Below are positions 9,452 through 19,120 of a stretch of DNA of 64,000 nt, piece after piece. The translations under genes were made by a program, and so were the position numbers. Source of the DNA: Litoreibacter meonggei (lineage in GTDB: Bacteria > Pseudomonadota > Alphaproteobacteria > Rhodobacterales > Rhodobacteraceae); the NCBI RefSeq assembly GCF_003663885.1, contig NZ_RCCE01000004.1, forward strand, positions 62,001 to 126,000, given 5' to 3'. Below the pieces are notes generated by a model. The model made no database searches. It was not told the origin of the DNA and saw nothing but the letters and a program-made list of their open reading frames with translations. Each line of letters opens with the position of its first letter. Positions within the stretch are counted from its first letter, which is position 1.

Positions 9452-10924
9452 ATGTCTTTCACCCTCGCCATTGTGGGCCGTCCCAATGTGGGCAAATCCA
9501 CGCTGTTCAACCGTCTGGTGGGCAAGCGTCTGGCGCTGGTCGATGACCAACCGGGCGTTACCCGCGACCTGCGGGAAGGGTCGGCGCGGCTGGGGGATCT
9601 GAAATTCACCATCATCGACACCGCCGGTCTGGAAATGGCCACTGATGAGTCGCTGCAAGGCCGGATGCGGATGCTGACCGAGCGCGCGGTGGAAATGGCT
9701 GATGCCTGCCTGTTCCTGATTGACGCCCGTGCGGGCGTGCTGCCTGCCGACGAGATTTTCGCGGACATCTTGCGCAAGAAAAACGCCCACGTTATCCTCG
9801 CCGCCAATAAGGCGGAAGGTAAAGCGGGCGAGGCGGGGTTGATGGAAGCCTATTCCTTGGGCCTGGGCGAGCCGTTGGGCCTGTCCGCCGAGCATGGCGA
9901 AGGCATGGCCGATCTGACATATGTGCTGCGTCCGCTGATTGATTTGGCCGAGGAAGAGAATGAGGACTACACCCCCGAAGTTGACGTTGATCTGACCGAT
10001 GTTGACGAGGAACATGATGAAGACGAAGTGGTTGAATACATCCCTCCAACACCTTCTAAACCCTTGCAAATTGCTGTTGTTGGGCGGCCCAATGCGGGCA
10101 AGTCGACCCTGATCAACAAGATCATTGGCGAGGAGCGATTGCTGACGGGGCCGGAGGCGGGAATCACCCGTGACGCGATTTCCGTGATGACCGATTGGTC
10201 CGGCACACCGATGCGGATTTTCGACACGGCGGGGATGCGCAAGAAGGCCAAGATTCAGGACAAGCTGGAAAAGCTGTCGGTGTCCGACGGCTTGCGCGCG
10301 GTGAAATTCGCCGAGGTCGTGGTGGTACTTTTGGACGTGGATATACCGTTCGAGCAACAAGATTTGCGCATCGCCGATCTGGCCGAACGCGAGGGCCGAG
10401 CGGTGGTGCTGGCCGTCAACAAGTGGGATTTGGAAGGCGACAAGCAGGACAAGCTCAAACAGCTGAAAGAGCAGTTTGGACGCCTGTTGCCACAACTGCG
10501 CGGCGCGCCGCTGATCACCGTGTCCGCGCTGACGGGCAGGGGATTGGAGCGTCTGCACGACGCTATTTTGGAAGCACACCAAGTCTGGAACCGCCGTGTC
10601 AGCACCTCGGCGTTGAACCGCTGGCTGGTGGGAATGCTGGAGCAGCACCCGCCGCCCGCACCGCAAGGCAAGCGCATCAAGCTGCGCTACATGACGCAAG
10701 TGAAGGCCCGTCCGCCGGGATTCGTGGTGATGGCCTCGCATCCTGATCTGCTGCCTGCAAGTTACTCGCGGTATCTGGTGAACGGTCTGCGCGAGGATTT
10801 CGACATGCCGGGCACGCCGATCCGCCTGTTCATGCGTTCGCAAAACGAGGACAATCCGTTCAAAGGACGCAAGAAAGCGCCGCCGTCCAAGCTGCGCAAG
10901 CATATCGACGGCCGCAAGAAGTAG
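9452..10924 (+). CDS. der: Ribosome-assembly GTPase Der (EngA)
   Basis: A 490-residue double-GTPase. The first G domain begins with [14 protein letters not shown] (residues 8-21) and has the switch DTAGLE. After an acidic linker (about residues 168-202, rich in Asp/Glu) the second begins with [14 protein letters not shown] and has DTAGMRKK. Both NKxD motifs appear (NKAE in the first is a variation, NKWD in the second is canonical), and a KH-like C-terminal domain follows. Der is needed for 50S subunit maturation. It ends the yfgM-bamB-der group and faces dnaB across a shared hairpin. Confidence 0.97.
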   Translation: MSFTLAIVGRPNVGKSTLFNRLVGKRLALVDDQPGVTRDLREGSARLGDLKFTIIDTAGLEMATDESLQGRMRMLTERAVEMADACLFLIDARAGVLPADEIFADILRKKNAHVILAANKAEGKAGEAGLMEAYSLGLGEPLGLSAEHGEGMADLTYVLRPLIDLAEEENEDYTPEVDVDLTDVDEEHDEDEVVEYIPPTPSKPLQIAVVGRPNAGKSTLINKIIGEERLLTGPEAGITRDAISVMTDWSGTPMRIFDTAGMRKKAKIQDKLEKLSVSDGLRAVKFAEVVVVLLDVDIPFEQQDLRIADLAEREGRAVVLAVNKWDLEGDKQDKLKQLKEQFGRLLPQLRGAPLITVSALTGRGLERLHDAILEAHQVWNRRVSTSALNRWLVGMLEQHPPPAPQGKRIKLRYMTQVKARPPGFVVMASHPDLLPASYSRYLVNGLREDFDMPGTPIRLFMRSQNEDNPFKGRKKAPPSKLRKHIDGRKK

Positions 10925-10936
10925 GTTTGAAAAGCC

Positions 10937-10964
10937 AGAACCGCCGCTGGGTTGCGGCGGTTCT
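10937..10964. terminator. Bidirectional hairpin between der and dnaB
   Basis: AGAACCGCCGC (10937-10947) pairs perfectly with GCGGCGGTTCT (10954-10964) around a 6-base loop. The two genes converge here. On the minus strand the stem is followed by GGCTTTTC, giving a short T-run; on the plus strand the T-run is minimal. Confidence 0.7.
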
Positions 10965-11078
10965 TGGAAGCCTCTCACCTGCTATATGTTAAGAGGGTTT
11001 TCCTGGAATTAGAGCAGGACGGACTGGCTTCTATCAATATCCATACCACAATTTTAGCTGAGTCGCATCTGTTGAGTT

Positions 11079-12593
11079 CTAAAACTCGCCGCCACCTTCG
11101 CCCGCGCCGTCCTGCCATGGCTTGATCAGGTTGCCAAAGCGGGTAAACCGACCTTCGAATGACAGCTCGACCGACCCGATGGGGCCGTGGCGCTGCTTGC
11201 CGATGATAACCTCGGCTTTGCCGTGGCAATGCGACATCTCGTTTTGCCAGTTCGCCATTTTTTCCAGCTCGTGGTCGGCGGGCTTCTCACGCTCTTTGTA
11301 ATACTCCTCGCGGTACACAAACATCACCACGTCGGCATCCTGCTCAATCGAGCCGGATTCGCGAAGGTCGGACAACTGCGGGCGCTTGTCTTCGCGGCTT
11401 TCCACGTTCCGTGACAACTGGGACAGGGCGATTACGGGGATTTCGAGTTCCTTGGCGATGGCTTTAAGGCCTTGGGTGATTTCCGATACCTCGTTCACAC
11501 GGCTGTCTTTGGCGGTCGCAGGGCGCACCAGTTGCAAGTAGTCGATGATCAGCACGTCCAAACCATGGGTCCGCTTCAGGCGGCGCGCGCGAGCGGCGAG
11601 CTGCGAGATGGGCAGGGCGGGCGTGTCGTCGATGAATAACGGGCAGGATTCGAGCGCCTTGGCGGCTTCAACGAAGCGGCGGAACTCGGTTTCGTTCATG
11701 TCACCGCGGCGGATTTGCTCGGACGGGACTTCGGAGGCTTCCGACAACACACGTGCCGCAAGCTGCTCGGCGCTCATCTCGAGCGAGAAGAACCCGACGG
11801 AGCCGCCTTCAATCGCCCCCTCGGTGCCGTCATGTGTGATGCCTTTTTTGTAGGCCTTGGCCACGTTGAACGCGATGTTGGTCGCCAGCGAGGTTTTCCC
11901 CATAGAGGGGCGTCCGGCGAGGATCAAAAGGTCGGAGCGATGCAGTCCGCCAAGTTTCTTGTCCATGTCGATCAGGCCAGTGGAGACACCCGCAAGCCCG
12001 CCTTCGCGTTGGTAGGCGGCGTTCGCGACCTCGACTGCGTCAGTGACGGCTTTCAGGAAGCTTTGGAACCCGCTTTCGGTCTGGCCCGCCTCGGCCAAGG
12101 CATAGAGTCGCTGCTCTGCCTCAACGATCTGGCTGACCGGATCACTATCGGTTTCAACCTTGCCGGCTTTCAAGGCAATTTCTTGGCCTAGCTCGATCAG
12201 CTCGCGGCGGATTGCGAGATCATAGATCATTTGCGCATAGTCGCGGGCGGCAAAAGCAGAAATCGATGCACCTTGCAGGCGGACCAGATAGGCGGGACCG
12301 CCCAGTTCCTGCAGACCTTCATCATCCTCAAAATAGGGTTTCAGAGTGACAGGGGATACCAGAAGGTTTTTGTGAATCCGCGCGGCAGCGGTTTCGTAGA
12401 TTCGACGATGAACGGGATCGAAGAAGTGCTCGGCCGTGATGACGGAAGCGACGCGGTCGAACACGTCATTATTTGTCAGGATTGCGCCTAAAAGCTGTTG
12501 TTCAGCTTCGATATTATGAGGCAAAGCCCCGCCCGCATCCACATGCACAGATGCGCCTGGCCCCGCGTTTAGCGCCGTACTCAGATCGTTCAT
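11079..12593 (-). CDS. dnaB: Replicative DNA helicase DnaB
   Basis: A 504-residue hexameric replicative helicase. It has the N-terminal primase-interacting domain (EQQLLGAILTNNDVFDRV) and a RecA-like C-terminal ATPase domain with Walker A GRPSMGKTSLA, Walker B LIIDYLQLV, and the ALSQLSRNVE and QLSDLRESG motifs. There is no intein or insertion. The start at 12593 is preferred to an upstream in-frame codon because it follows AAGGGGA by seven bases. It is convergent with der and lies downstream of pyrE on the same strand, 250 bases away. Confidence 0.97.
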   Translation of the reverse strand: MNDLSTALNAGPGASVHVDAGGALPHNIEAEQQLLGAILTNNDVFDRVASVITAEHFFDPVHRRIYETAAARIHKNLLVSPVTLKPYFEDDEGLQELGGPAYLVRLQGASISAFAARDYAQMIYDLAIRRELIELGQEIALKAGKVETDSDPVSQIVEAEQRLYALAEAGQTESGFQSFLKAVTDAVEVANAAYQREGGLAGVSTGLIDMDKKLGGLHRSDLLILAGRPSMGKTSLATNIAFNVAKAYKKGITHDGTEGAIEGGSVGFFSLEMSAEQLAARVLSEASEVPSEQIRRGDMNETEFRRFVEAAKALESCPLFIDDTPALPISQLAARARRLKRTHGLDVLIIDYLQLVRPATAKDSRVNEVSEITQGLKAIAKELEIPVIALSQLSRNVESREDKRPQLSDLRESGSIEQDADVVMFVYREEYYKEREKPADHELEKMANWQNEMSHCHGKAEVIIGKQRHGPIGSVELSFEGRFTRFGNLIKPWQDGAGEGGGEF

Positions 12594-12698
12594 TACAGTC
12601 CCCTTGTCCCTGGACAAGACCAATGACGGATCACGACAAGCGGATCAATCTGGATATCCTGTGGGTAACTTTTGTGTAGTAAGATTAGGGTTTATATT

Positions 12699-12714
12699 GC
12701 GGCTTGGAAGCCGC
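12699..12714. repeat. Short perfect inverted repeat upstream of dnaB
   Basis: GCGGCTT at 12699-12705 and AAGCCGC at 12708-12714 form a tight hairpin in the 247-base gap between pyrE and dnaB. No T-run follows on the minus strand. The rest of the gap shows no recognisable element beyond a weak DnaA-box-like TGTGGGTAA at 12659-12667. Confidence 0.4.
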
Positions 12715-12840
12715 TTTCGTCAACATGTGGGAAATAATTCTCAACTTGACCGATTCTCTTAACGCGACGGCAACCTTACGCGAGTCTCAAAAATCGAAAG
12801 GTGCGCAGTGGCGGATTTTTGCACGGTCGACTGCGATTCG

Positions 12841-13515
12841 TCAGCTATGCGCCGCCTGCCATTCGGTTGGGTTGCGCAGGAACTTTTCGACTTCGGTTAA
12901 GGTTTCCTCGTCGAAGGTATTTTGCTCCTTGGCCACGTCCAGAACATCCCACCACGTGCACAGCGAATGCAGCGCAATGCCATGTCCGCCCAGAACGTCA
13001 CGGGTATCGGGGAAGATGTCGTAAAAGAAGATAACTGCGGTATGGGCGCAGGTCGCACCGGTTTCGCGGATCGCTTCGACGAAACTGATTTTAGAGCCGC
13101 CATCGGTGGTCATGTCCTCGACCAGCAGCACGCGCTGGCCTTCGGTCATTACGCCCTCAATACGGGCATTGCGACCGTAGCCCTTGGGCTTCTTGCGCAC
13201 ATAAGTCATAGGCAGCTCAAGGCGCTCGGCAACTAGCGCGCCGAACGGGATGCCTGCGGTCTCACCGCCTGCGATGTTGTCGAACGCCTCGAAGCCTGCG
13301 TCGCGCATGACGGTGCAGGCGAGAAAATCCATCAATGTGGTGCGGATGCGCGGGAAGGAGATCAGCTTGCGGCAATCGACGTAAGTCGGCGCCTTCTTGC
13401 CGGATGCGTGGGTGAATGGCTCGCGCGCGTTGAAATGGACGGCGCCGACTTCCAGCAGCATGGAAGCGGACAGGCGGGCGATTTCTTCGCGGCTGGGGTA
13501 GGTGGTCGGGATCAT
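12841..13515 (-). CDS. pyrE: Orotate phosphoribosyltransferase
   Basis: A 224-residue type I phosphoribosyltransferase that converts orotate and PRPP to orotidine 5'-phosphate in pyrimidine synthesis. The PRPP-binding motif [13 protein letters not shown] lies at about residues 121-133, and the flexible-loop lysines are seen in [11 protein letters not shown]. An AAGGA ribosome site precedes the ATG by eight bases. It is transcribed directly after pyrC, the enzyme two steps earlier, with a 63-base... gap of this order, so the two probably form an operon. Confidence 0.96.
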   Translation of the reverse strand: MIPTTYPSREEIARLSASMLLEVGAVHFNAREPFTHASGKKAPTYVDCRKLISFPRIRTTLMDFLACTVMRDAGFEAFDNIAGGETAGIPFGALVAERLELPMTYVRKKPKGYGRNARIEGVMTEGQRVLLVEDMTTDGGSKISFVEAIRETGATCAHTAVIFFYDIFPDTRDVLGGHGIALHSLCTWWDVLDVAKEQNTFDEETLTEVEKFLRNPTEWQAAHS

Positions 13516-13578
13516 GTGGGCGGTCCTTGTGGCGTAGGTCGGAGCCTCCGGCGGAGGTATTTATGAAGCAATGATAAG

Positions 13579-14613
13579 TTAGGTGACGCTCCAATGCAGC
13601 GGCATTTGTGGGTCGAACACGGTGACGTCCCCTTGGGGGGTGGCGATATGGTCGGGATAGGTGACCGGATCGCCCTTTGTAAGCGTAGTGGTGTCGGTGT
13701 TGGGAAGCATGCGGTAGAAGGCCGGACCGTTCAGCGACGTAAAGCTCTCTAGCTTGTCCAGCGCGCCTTCCTTCTCGAACACTTCCGCAAGGATCGACAT
13801 CGTGTTGGTGGCGGTGAAGCAACCCGCGCACCCGCAGGGTAGCAGCTTGTTGGCGTCGGTATGCGGGGCTGAGTCCGTACCAAGGAAGTAGCTTTTGTCG
13901 CCGGATGTTGCGGCCTTGAGCAGAGCGAGGCGGTGCTCTTCACGCTTGGCGACAGGCAGGCAGTAGTAGTGCGGTTTGATGCCACCAGCGAGGATGTGGT
14001 TGCGGTTGATCACCAGATGGTGCGTCGTGATCGTCGCCGCCAGCGTGTCGCCGCCCTCGCGCGCATAGTCAGCGCCTTGCTTGGTGGTGATATGTTCCAT
14101 CACCACACGCAGGCCGGGCACCGAGCGGCGGATCGGGTCGAGCACGGTGTCAATAAAGACGGCCTCGCGGTCGAAGATGTCCACGTCGGGATTGGTGACC
14201 TCGCCATGGACACAGAGCGGCAGGCCGATCTGGGCCATGTTCTCTAGGACGCGCTGCACCTTCGAGAAGTCCGCCACGCCAGAGGCGGAATTGGTGGTGG
14301 CCCCTGCAGGGTAAAGCTTAACCGCATGAATCAGCCCGATCTCGGCGGCGGCGCGTAGGTCTTTGACGTCAGTTTCCTCGGTCAAATACAACGTCATCAA
14401 TGGCTGGAATTTTGAGTTGTCCGGTTTGGCCGCCATGATCCGGTCGCGGTACTCGGCGGCGTCTTTGGCGGTAACAACGGGGGGGATCAGGTTGGGCATG
14501 ATAATCGCGCGGCCAAAATGCCGGGCGGTTTCGGGCAGGACTGCCTTCAACATATCGCCGTCGCGCAAGTGCAGGTGCCAGTCATCGGGTCTCGTGATGG
14601 TCATGCTGGTCAT
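13579..14613 (-). CDS. pyrC: Dihydroorotase (PyrC type)
   Basis: A 344-residue zinc amidohydrolase of the E. coli PyrC class, cyclising carbamoyl aspartate to dihydroorotate. Metal-binding motifs are visible: HLHLRDGDM near the N-terminus, a central [12 protein letters not shown] with the usually carboxylated Lys, HGEV and MEHITTK His sites, and LGTDSAPH near the C-terminus. The start at 14613 is chosen for the GGGGGA upstream and the match to the family N-terminus; an ATG four codons earlier is possible. It heads the pyrC-pyrE pair. Confidence 0.95.
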   Translation of the reverse strand: MTSMTITRPDDWHLHLRDGDMLKAVLPETARHFGRAIIMPNLIPPVVTAKDAAEYRDRIMAAKPDNSKFQPLMTLYLTEETDVKDLRAAAEIGLIHAVKLYPAGATTNSASGVADFSKVQRVLENMAQIGLPLCVHGEVTNPDVDIFDREAVFIDTVLDPIRRSVPGLRVVMEHITTKQGADYAREGGDTLAATITTHHLVINRNHILAGGIKPHYYCLPVAKREEHRLALLKAATSGDKSYFLGTDSAPHTDANKLLPCGCAGCFTATNTMSILAEVFEKEGALDKLESFTSLNGPAFYRMLPNTDTTTLTKGDPVTYPDHIATPQGDVTVFDPQMPLHWSVT

Positions 14614-14688
14614 TGGGTCCCCCATATTCTTGGGCGGTGACTAACGCTTTGGCGCGACCAAGACCAGAGGGGGCGGGGCTGTTGGTGT

Positions 14689-14706
14689 AAATAGCCGCGG
14701 CTATTT
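14689..14706. promoter_or_regulatory. 18-bp perfect palindrome between pyrC and a lipoprotein gene
   Basis: AAATAGCCGCGGCTATTT reads the same on both strands. It lies 76 bases upstream of the pyrC start and 109 bases upstream of the divergent lipoprotein start. It has the form of a dimeric repressor operator. A related palindrome with the same 10-bp core AGCCGCGGCT occurs at 15109-15120. Confidence 0.5.
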
Positions 14707-14814
14707 GGGCGGGAAACAGCGAGTGCGCGGCATATCTGCAATTTTGGGATGCATGACGCAGTGCGTGTGTTAACGATGGCTCAAATGCTCGACCACAAGA
14801 GTTACGAGGTACAG

Positions 14815-15105
14815 ATGAAGCGCGCAGTTCTATTCGCGGCTATGTTGGCCGCATGTACACCCACGATTTACGATGTCTCGGGCGTGACCGAGAGCAACGC
14901 CGCTGACGTAGCGGGTTGCCGGTTCATCGGCAACGTGCGCGGTATCCCTGCCGTATTTGGGCCGTTGAAGGATATTGGCCTGAAAGATGCCCGCCGTGCG
15001 GCGAAAGTGAAGGCCAAAGAAGTTGGCGGCAACACGGTTGTCTTCGAGGCTATCCCCGAGGTTGCGGAAGTCTATGACGTTCCCGCGAAGGTCTATTCAT
15101 GCTGA
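14815..15105 (+). CDS. Small lipoprotein, DUF4156/RcsF-like
   Basis: A 96-residue predicted lipoprotein. The signal peptide ends at the lipobox AACT (Cys at about residue 13), leaving a small soluble domain with VAGCRFIGNVRG and a GGNTVVFEA segment, a pattern that resembles the DUF4156/RcsF-like fold. The start follows GAGG by seven bases; an upstream in-frame ATG at 14749 would destroy the signal peptide. The function is unknown. It stands alone between two related palindromes. Confidence 0.75.
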   Translation: MKRAVLFAAMLAACTPTIYDVSGVTESNAADVAGCRFIGNVRGIPAVFGPLKDIGLKDARRAAKVKAKEVGGNTVVFEAIPEVAEVYDVPAKVYSC

Positions 15106-15108
15106 TCA

Positions 15109-15120
15109 AAGCCGCGGCTT
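15109..15120. promoter_or_regulatory. 12-bp perfect palindrome just after the lipoprotein stop
   Basis: AAGCCGCGGCTT begins three bases after the stop codon and shares the core AGCCGCGGCT with the 18-bp palindrome at 14689-14706. It could be a second half of an operator pair for the downstream DUF1127 gene. No T-run follows, so it is not a clear terminator. Confidence 0.4.
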
Positions 15121-15236
15121 AGGGTTGCGTGTGCCGCAATGCAGCAATGCGAGATTGTCGGTCGTCCGGTGCGGACGTAGTTCCTATATGAGTTGCAAGG
15201 CGAGTGTTTAGGCTTGCATGCAAATGGAGACGCGCC

Positions 15237-15464
15237 ATGGCCAATATCAGCCACGCAATACACAACTCGTTCTATGATCGAGTCGGTGACTTCTTTATGT
15301 CGCTGCTGAAGGCGATGGATCTGGCAGGAAGCGCCAATGCTCGCTTCCGTGAGATGGAGCATTTGAACACCAGATCCGATGCTCAACTTGAAAAGATGGG
15401 ACTGCGCCGCGAAGAAATTGCGCAGCATGTTTTCCGCGATATCTACTACGCTAAAGCGGCTTAG
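15237..15464 (+). CDS. DUF1127-like small protein
   Basis: A 75-residue basic/helical protein. The C-terminal half has the DUF1127-type pattern around LNTRSDAQLEKMGLRREEI followed by HVFRDIYY. Proteins of this family are small, common in alphaproteobacteria, and in some species bind RNA or affect stress and phosphate responses; none of that is shown here. The ATG at 15237 follows GGAG by seven bases. A strong intrinsic terminator follows at 15499, making this a monocistronic unit. Confidence 0.8.
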   Translation: MANISHAIHNSFYDRVGDFFMSLLKAMDLAGSANARFREMEHLNTRSDAQLEKMGLRREEIAQHVFRDIYYAKAA

Positions 15465-15498
15465 AGCCCGACCAGACTTTACATAATCGAATTAAACA

Positions 15499-15521
15499 GG
15501 GCACCAACGGTGCCCGTTTTT
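15499..15521 (+). terminator. Intrinsic terminator of the DUF1127 gene
   Basis: GGGCACC (15499-15505) and GGTGCCC (15509-15515) form a perfect stem around AAC and are followed by GTTTTTG. From here to 15763 (about 240 bases) no gene or clear regulatory element is seen. Confidence 0.85.
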
Positions 15522-15763
15522 GTATTTGCGGACATGTTTTGCGATACAACGGGGTGTTTCTAGTCCGGCTTGGTGCGGGCGGGGATGCCTTTGAAGCGGT
15601 GTGGAGATTTCAGGTGTCAGCCCCTTGATCTGCCGCTCTTGCGCCGAGTTATTCTTTGCGACCTGTCTATGAATGTTTCGATTCTCGCGAGCGACAGTTT
15701 AAAACTCAGGGAAAAGCGATTCGTTGCACGTCGAGAACGGGTCAAAAGAGCAGCAGGCATCAT

Positions 15764-16795
15764 ATGAAAATCACACTCGTCACCACCATGCGCAACGAGG
15801 GGCCACATCTGCTGGAATGGATAGCCCATCACCGCGCGGCAGGCGTGAGCGATTTTCTGGTCTATACCAACGATTGCGAAGACGGCACCGAAGCGCTTTT
15901 GGATCTGCTTCCCGATGTGACCCATGTGCCATTGGACGATGGCAAGAAGCCACCGCAATGGCGCGCGCTAAGGGCTGCTTGGGATCATCCCGCCGTGGCC
16001 GAAGCCGATTGGGTCGCGTGCATGGATTGTGATGAATTTATTAATTTGGGTAGTGGGCTGAAGTCCATTCCCGACCTGATATCCAAAGTTGATGCGGATA
16101 TGATCTTGTTACCTTGGAGGCTATTTGGTCACGCGGGGAAGGTCGACTTGTCACAGGATTTGACGATTGGACGCTTCACCCGCGCAGCGCCGGAAAACCT
16201 GCTCTATCCGGCGATCGGCAGCTATTTCAAATCCCTGTTCCGACGTGATGGCCCATTTCGCCAATTGGGTGTGCATCGCCCCAAACAAAAGAACCCGGAT
16301 CGCCATGATCTGCCGCGGATCGTGGATGGCTCTGGCGTGCCGGTCGCAGAGGGACTTGCCGCTAATGACGGGCAGATCATGTTTTGGGGCGCGCCGATTG
16401 CCCGTGATTTAGTGCAGCTGAACCACTATTCCGTCCGGTCGATTTCGGAGTTCATCCTGAAACGGGCGCGAGGCCTGCCAAACCACCAGCAAAAGCAGGT
16501 GGATTTGACCTATTGGGTGGAACGTAACTTCAACACTGTCGAAGACGATACGATTGCGTCAATGGCACCTGCGACACGTTCGATGATGCAAGAATTGCTG
16601 GCATTGGACGGAGTGGCTGACACGCAAGCTGCCTGTCGCGCATGGCATCGACAGCGCTTTGATGAACTGATGCAGGACCCAGATACGTTAAAGCTATACG
16701 GTCGGTTGCTGCTCTCAGAGGGCTCTGCGCACTTGCCAGACGTGGTGGCGCTTGACCTGATCAGGCGGTATGGACAGGTTCATGGCTCAAACTGA
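15764..16795 (+). CDS. Glycosyltransferase family 2-like protein (first of a related pair)
   Basis: A 343-residue GT-A type glycosyltransferase of the Glyco_tranf_2_4 kind. The nucleotide-binding start is TTMRNEGPHLLEWI (residues 7-20), followed by DFLVYTNDCEDGT and the metal-binding triad in CMDCDEFINL (DCD at 88-90). The conserved downstream segments PWRLFGHAG, LGVHRP and LNHYSVRS are also present. No signal peptide or membrane segment is seen. Acceptor and sugar are unknown; surface polysaccharide is a guess. Its 3' end overlaps the next gene by 26 bases, and that gene's C-terminal half is a close relative, so the pair arose by duplication. Confidence 0.85.
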   Translation: MKITLVTTMRNEGPHLLEWIAHHRAAGVSDFLVYTNDCEDGTEALLDLLPDVTHVPLDDGKKPPQWRALRAAWDHPAVAEADWVACMDCDEFINLGSGLKSIPDLISKVDADMILLPWRLFGHAGKVDLSQDLTIGRFTRAAPENLLYPAIGSYFKSLFRRDGPFRQLGVHRPKQKNPDRHDLPRIVDGSGVPVAEGLAANDGQIMFWGAPIARDLVQLNHYSVRSISEFILKRARGLPNHQQKQVDLTYWVERNFNTVEDDTIASMAPATRSMMQELLALDGVADTQAACRAWHRQRFDELMQDPDTLKLYGRLLLSEGSAHLPDVVALDLIRRYGQVHGSN

Positions 16796-19055
16796 CATCT
16801 ACCAAAAACGCGAACTGAATACTGTTGAAGATCGAGGTATTGTCGCGCTTGATTGCATTGGTTGGGAAAACCCTGTTGGTGGCATGTGGCTGCGCGTTTT
16901 CTTTAAATCCGGCACAGCTTGCGATCTGTTTGACCCCAAGCCGCGCGAGGGTTGCGCCACATTTAGTGAACTGCGAACGATCAATGGTGCTCCGCTGTTG
17001 GCGGGTATGTCGGAGGTGTCCTCCGATCATATTCAGATAGCCTTGAAAGAGGGGCAATTGACGCTTCCTGTTCAACGCCCTGAGACCGACCTTTTTGAAG
17101 ATATGAACGTCTGTATGCTAGAGCGCAACGGCGAGCCAATTGAGGTGGTCGAAGAGTGGATGCGGTACCATGTGACCGGGCATGGGCTAAACGCGGTACT
17201 CATGCTGGATCGCGAAAAACCGAACAATGAAAAGGGTTTCGAGAAGAAACTTAAAGTTCTTGCGGCTAAGATCGGGCTGAAACGTCTAGTCCATGTGAAG
17301 TCGGCAGTTCCGCTGGGTGCGGAAGACCTGCCACCGGCTTCGCATCCGTTCAACGCCCCCGACGCGCCGGGCAAAGACCGGATGGATAATCTGCCCGTCG
17401 ATCCTCAAACTTCCCCCTTGGCCGAGCTATCGCTTTATGAATGGGCGAAGTGGCGCTTTCTGTCGCGCGCGCGCGCTGTGATGAACATTGACCTGATGGA
17501 TCTATTGGCGTTGGAGGCACAGCCGTTCAAGGCGGTGCATGACAGCTCGGTCGGGGTTATTCAGCTTGTTGGTCAGCGCGTTTACCCATGGCGTGTGCGG
17601 CCGAAGAAGCAGCCGAAATTTGGCGATCACATCTGTCGCCAGTTTGACAATCCGCGCGCCAATCGCCGCTGGTGTCTCGCGCCGTCTCGGGTGGGGCGCG
17701 ACAAGGTTTGGCGCTTCGTGCGCGTTGTCGATGCGGAGCCGCAACCTGATGAAACCATGGGGTTTCTAAGGGCAATGGCGATCAGGCATCCGAAACACAA
17801 CGCCGCCGAGTTGGTCCCAAAAACTTCGCTTATCGAGGACGAATATCTTTTAGCGATGGCCCAAGATATTTGGGACCACAAACCCGTCCGCCCACCTGAA
17901 AGCAAGATGGAAGAGCCCGCAGGTAAGGCCATTGATGGTGGCCGCACAGTTATCGTGACCTGTATGAAGAACGAGGGGCCGTTTATCCTTGAATGGATCG
18001 CTTTTCACCGTGCCATCGGAGTCGATGATTTCCTTGTCTACACCAACGATTGCGACGACGGCACGGACGAGTTGCTGGACCTGCTACAAGAGCGTGGCAT
18101 CGTGCAGCGTCGAGATAACAAGTTCGCGGGCACTGACCTGAAACCACAACACTGGGCGCTGGACGCCGCGGACGGCGAAGACGTATTCAAGAACGCGGGC
18201 TGGGCTATTTCGATGGATGTGGACGAGTTCATCAACATCCATGTGGGCGATGGCAAGTTGGACGATTTGTATAAGGCCGTCGGCGACGCCAACATGATTT
18301 CGCTGACGTGGCGGCTGTTTGGCAATGCGGATATACATGAATACAAAGACGAATTCCTGATCAGCCAGTTCACCGAATGCGCGCCAGAGCTGTGCCGAAA
18401 ACCGCATCAGGCATGGGGGTTCAAGACGCTGTTCCGCAACATTGGCATCTACAAGAAGATGGGCGTGCATCGTCCAAAAGGCCTGAAGCCTGACCTGTGG
18501 GACAAGATCAAATGGGTGAACGGGTCGGGCCAGCCGATGCCGAAGAAACTGATTCGCAACGGCTGGCGCTCGACCACGGACAGCTACGGGTACGATCTGG
18601 TGACGTTGAACCATTACGCCGTACGCTCTGCCGAGAGCTTCTTGGTCAAGCGTGACCGTGGGCGGGTGAACCATGTGGATCGGGATCAAGGGCTAAGTTA
18701 TTGGTTTCGAATGAATAACAACTGGGAAGAGAATGCCTCGGCCCAAACCAAACTGCCGCTGCTGCAAGCCGAGTTTGACCGCCTGATGGCCGATCCCGAA
18801 CTGCGCGCCGCGCATGAATATTCGGTCGCCAAGCACCGCGAAAAGATCGAGGAGTTGAAGGCGACGGAGAACTATTCCAACTTCTACAACGACCTGACCG
18901 GCCCACGGATGGAGCGCCTGTCGCGGATGCACAATTATTTCGGGGCAAATGTGTTTCTCGCCGGCCCCGATGTGATCCCTGACGAGGTCGCGCTTAAAGA
19001 CGACATCCCCGAGGATTTCTTCTTCACCGTCGAGAAGGTCAAAACGACGCATTAG
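16770..19055 (+). CDS. Two-domain glycosyltransferase with degenerate N-terminal copy
   Basis: A 761-residue protein. The C-terminal half (about 392-690) matches the preceding gene closely (CMKNEGPFILEWI, DFLVYTNDCDDGT, SMDVDEFINI, TWRLFGNAD, MGVHRPKG, LNHYAVRSAESF) and is a probable active GT-A transferase. Residues about 112-345 look like a decayed copy of the same fold: IEVVEEWMRYHVTGHGL parallels the first motif, AVMNIDLMDLL replaces the DxD triad with NxD, and YPWRVRP parallels PWRLFG. The first 110 residues are unassigned. The gene overlaps the upstream glycosyltransferase, so both are probably co-expressed. An alternative start lies at 16782. Confidence 0.8.
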   Translation: MDRFMAQTDIYQKRELNTVEDRGIVALDCIGWENPVGGMWLRVFFKSGTACDLFDPKPREGCATFSELRTINGAPLLAGMSEVSSDHIQIALKEGQLTLPVQRPETDLFEDMNVCMLERNGEPIEVVEEWMRYHVTGHGLNAVLMLDREKPNNEKGFEKKLKVLAAKIGLKRLVHVKSAVPLGAEDLPPASHPFNAPDAPGKDRMDNLPVDPQTSPLAELSLYEWAKWRFLSRARAVMNIDLMDLLALEAQPFKAVHDSSVGVIQLVGQRVYPWRVRPKKQPKFGDHICRQFDNPRANRRWCLAPSRVGRDKVWRFVRVVDAEPQPDETMGFLRAMAIRHPKHNAAELVPKTSLIEDEYLLAMAQDIWDHKPVRPPESKMEEPAGKAIDGGRTVIVTCMKNEGPFILEWIAFHRAIGVDDFLVYTNDCDDGTDELLDLLQERGIVQRRDNKFAGTDLKPQHWALDAADGEDVFKNAGWAISMDVDEFINIHVGDGKLDDLYKAVGDANMISLTWRLFGNADIHEYKDEFLISQFTECAPELCRKPHQAWGFKTLFRNIGIYKKMGVHRPKGLKPDLWDKIKWVNGSGQPMPKKLIRNGWRSTTDSYGYDLVTLNHYAVRSAESFLVKRDRGRVNHVDRDQGLSYWFRMNNNWEENASAQTKLPLLQAEFDRLMADPELRAAHEYSVAKHREKIEELKATENYSNFYNDLTGPRMERLSRMHNYFGANVFLAGPDVIPDEVALKDDIPEDFFFTVEKVKTTH

Positions 19056-19120
19056 TGCCTGAGCGTTTTTGTAGGCCATCCCTTCCCATCACCAGCCTGC
19101 GATTGTAGAGACGGGGTGCA

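Noticed and set aside
9359-10978. Minus-strand ORF of 539 codons opposite der
   Set aside because: The plus strand encodes an intact Der GTPase with all motifs; the antisense frame is open only because of GC-rich codon use.
12659-12667. DnaA box upstream of dnaB
   Set aside because: TGTGGGTAA differs from the consensus TTATCCACA complement at one position and stands alone, so an origin or DnaA control is not supported.
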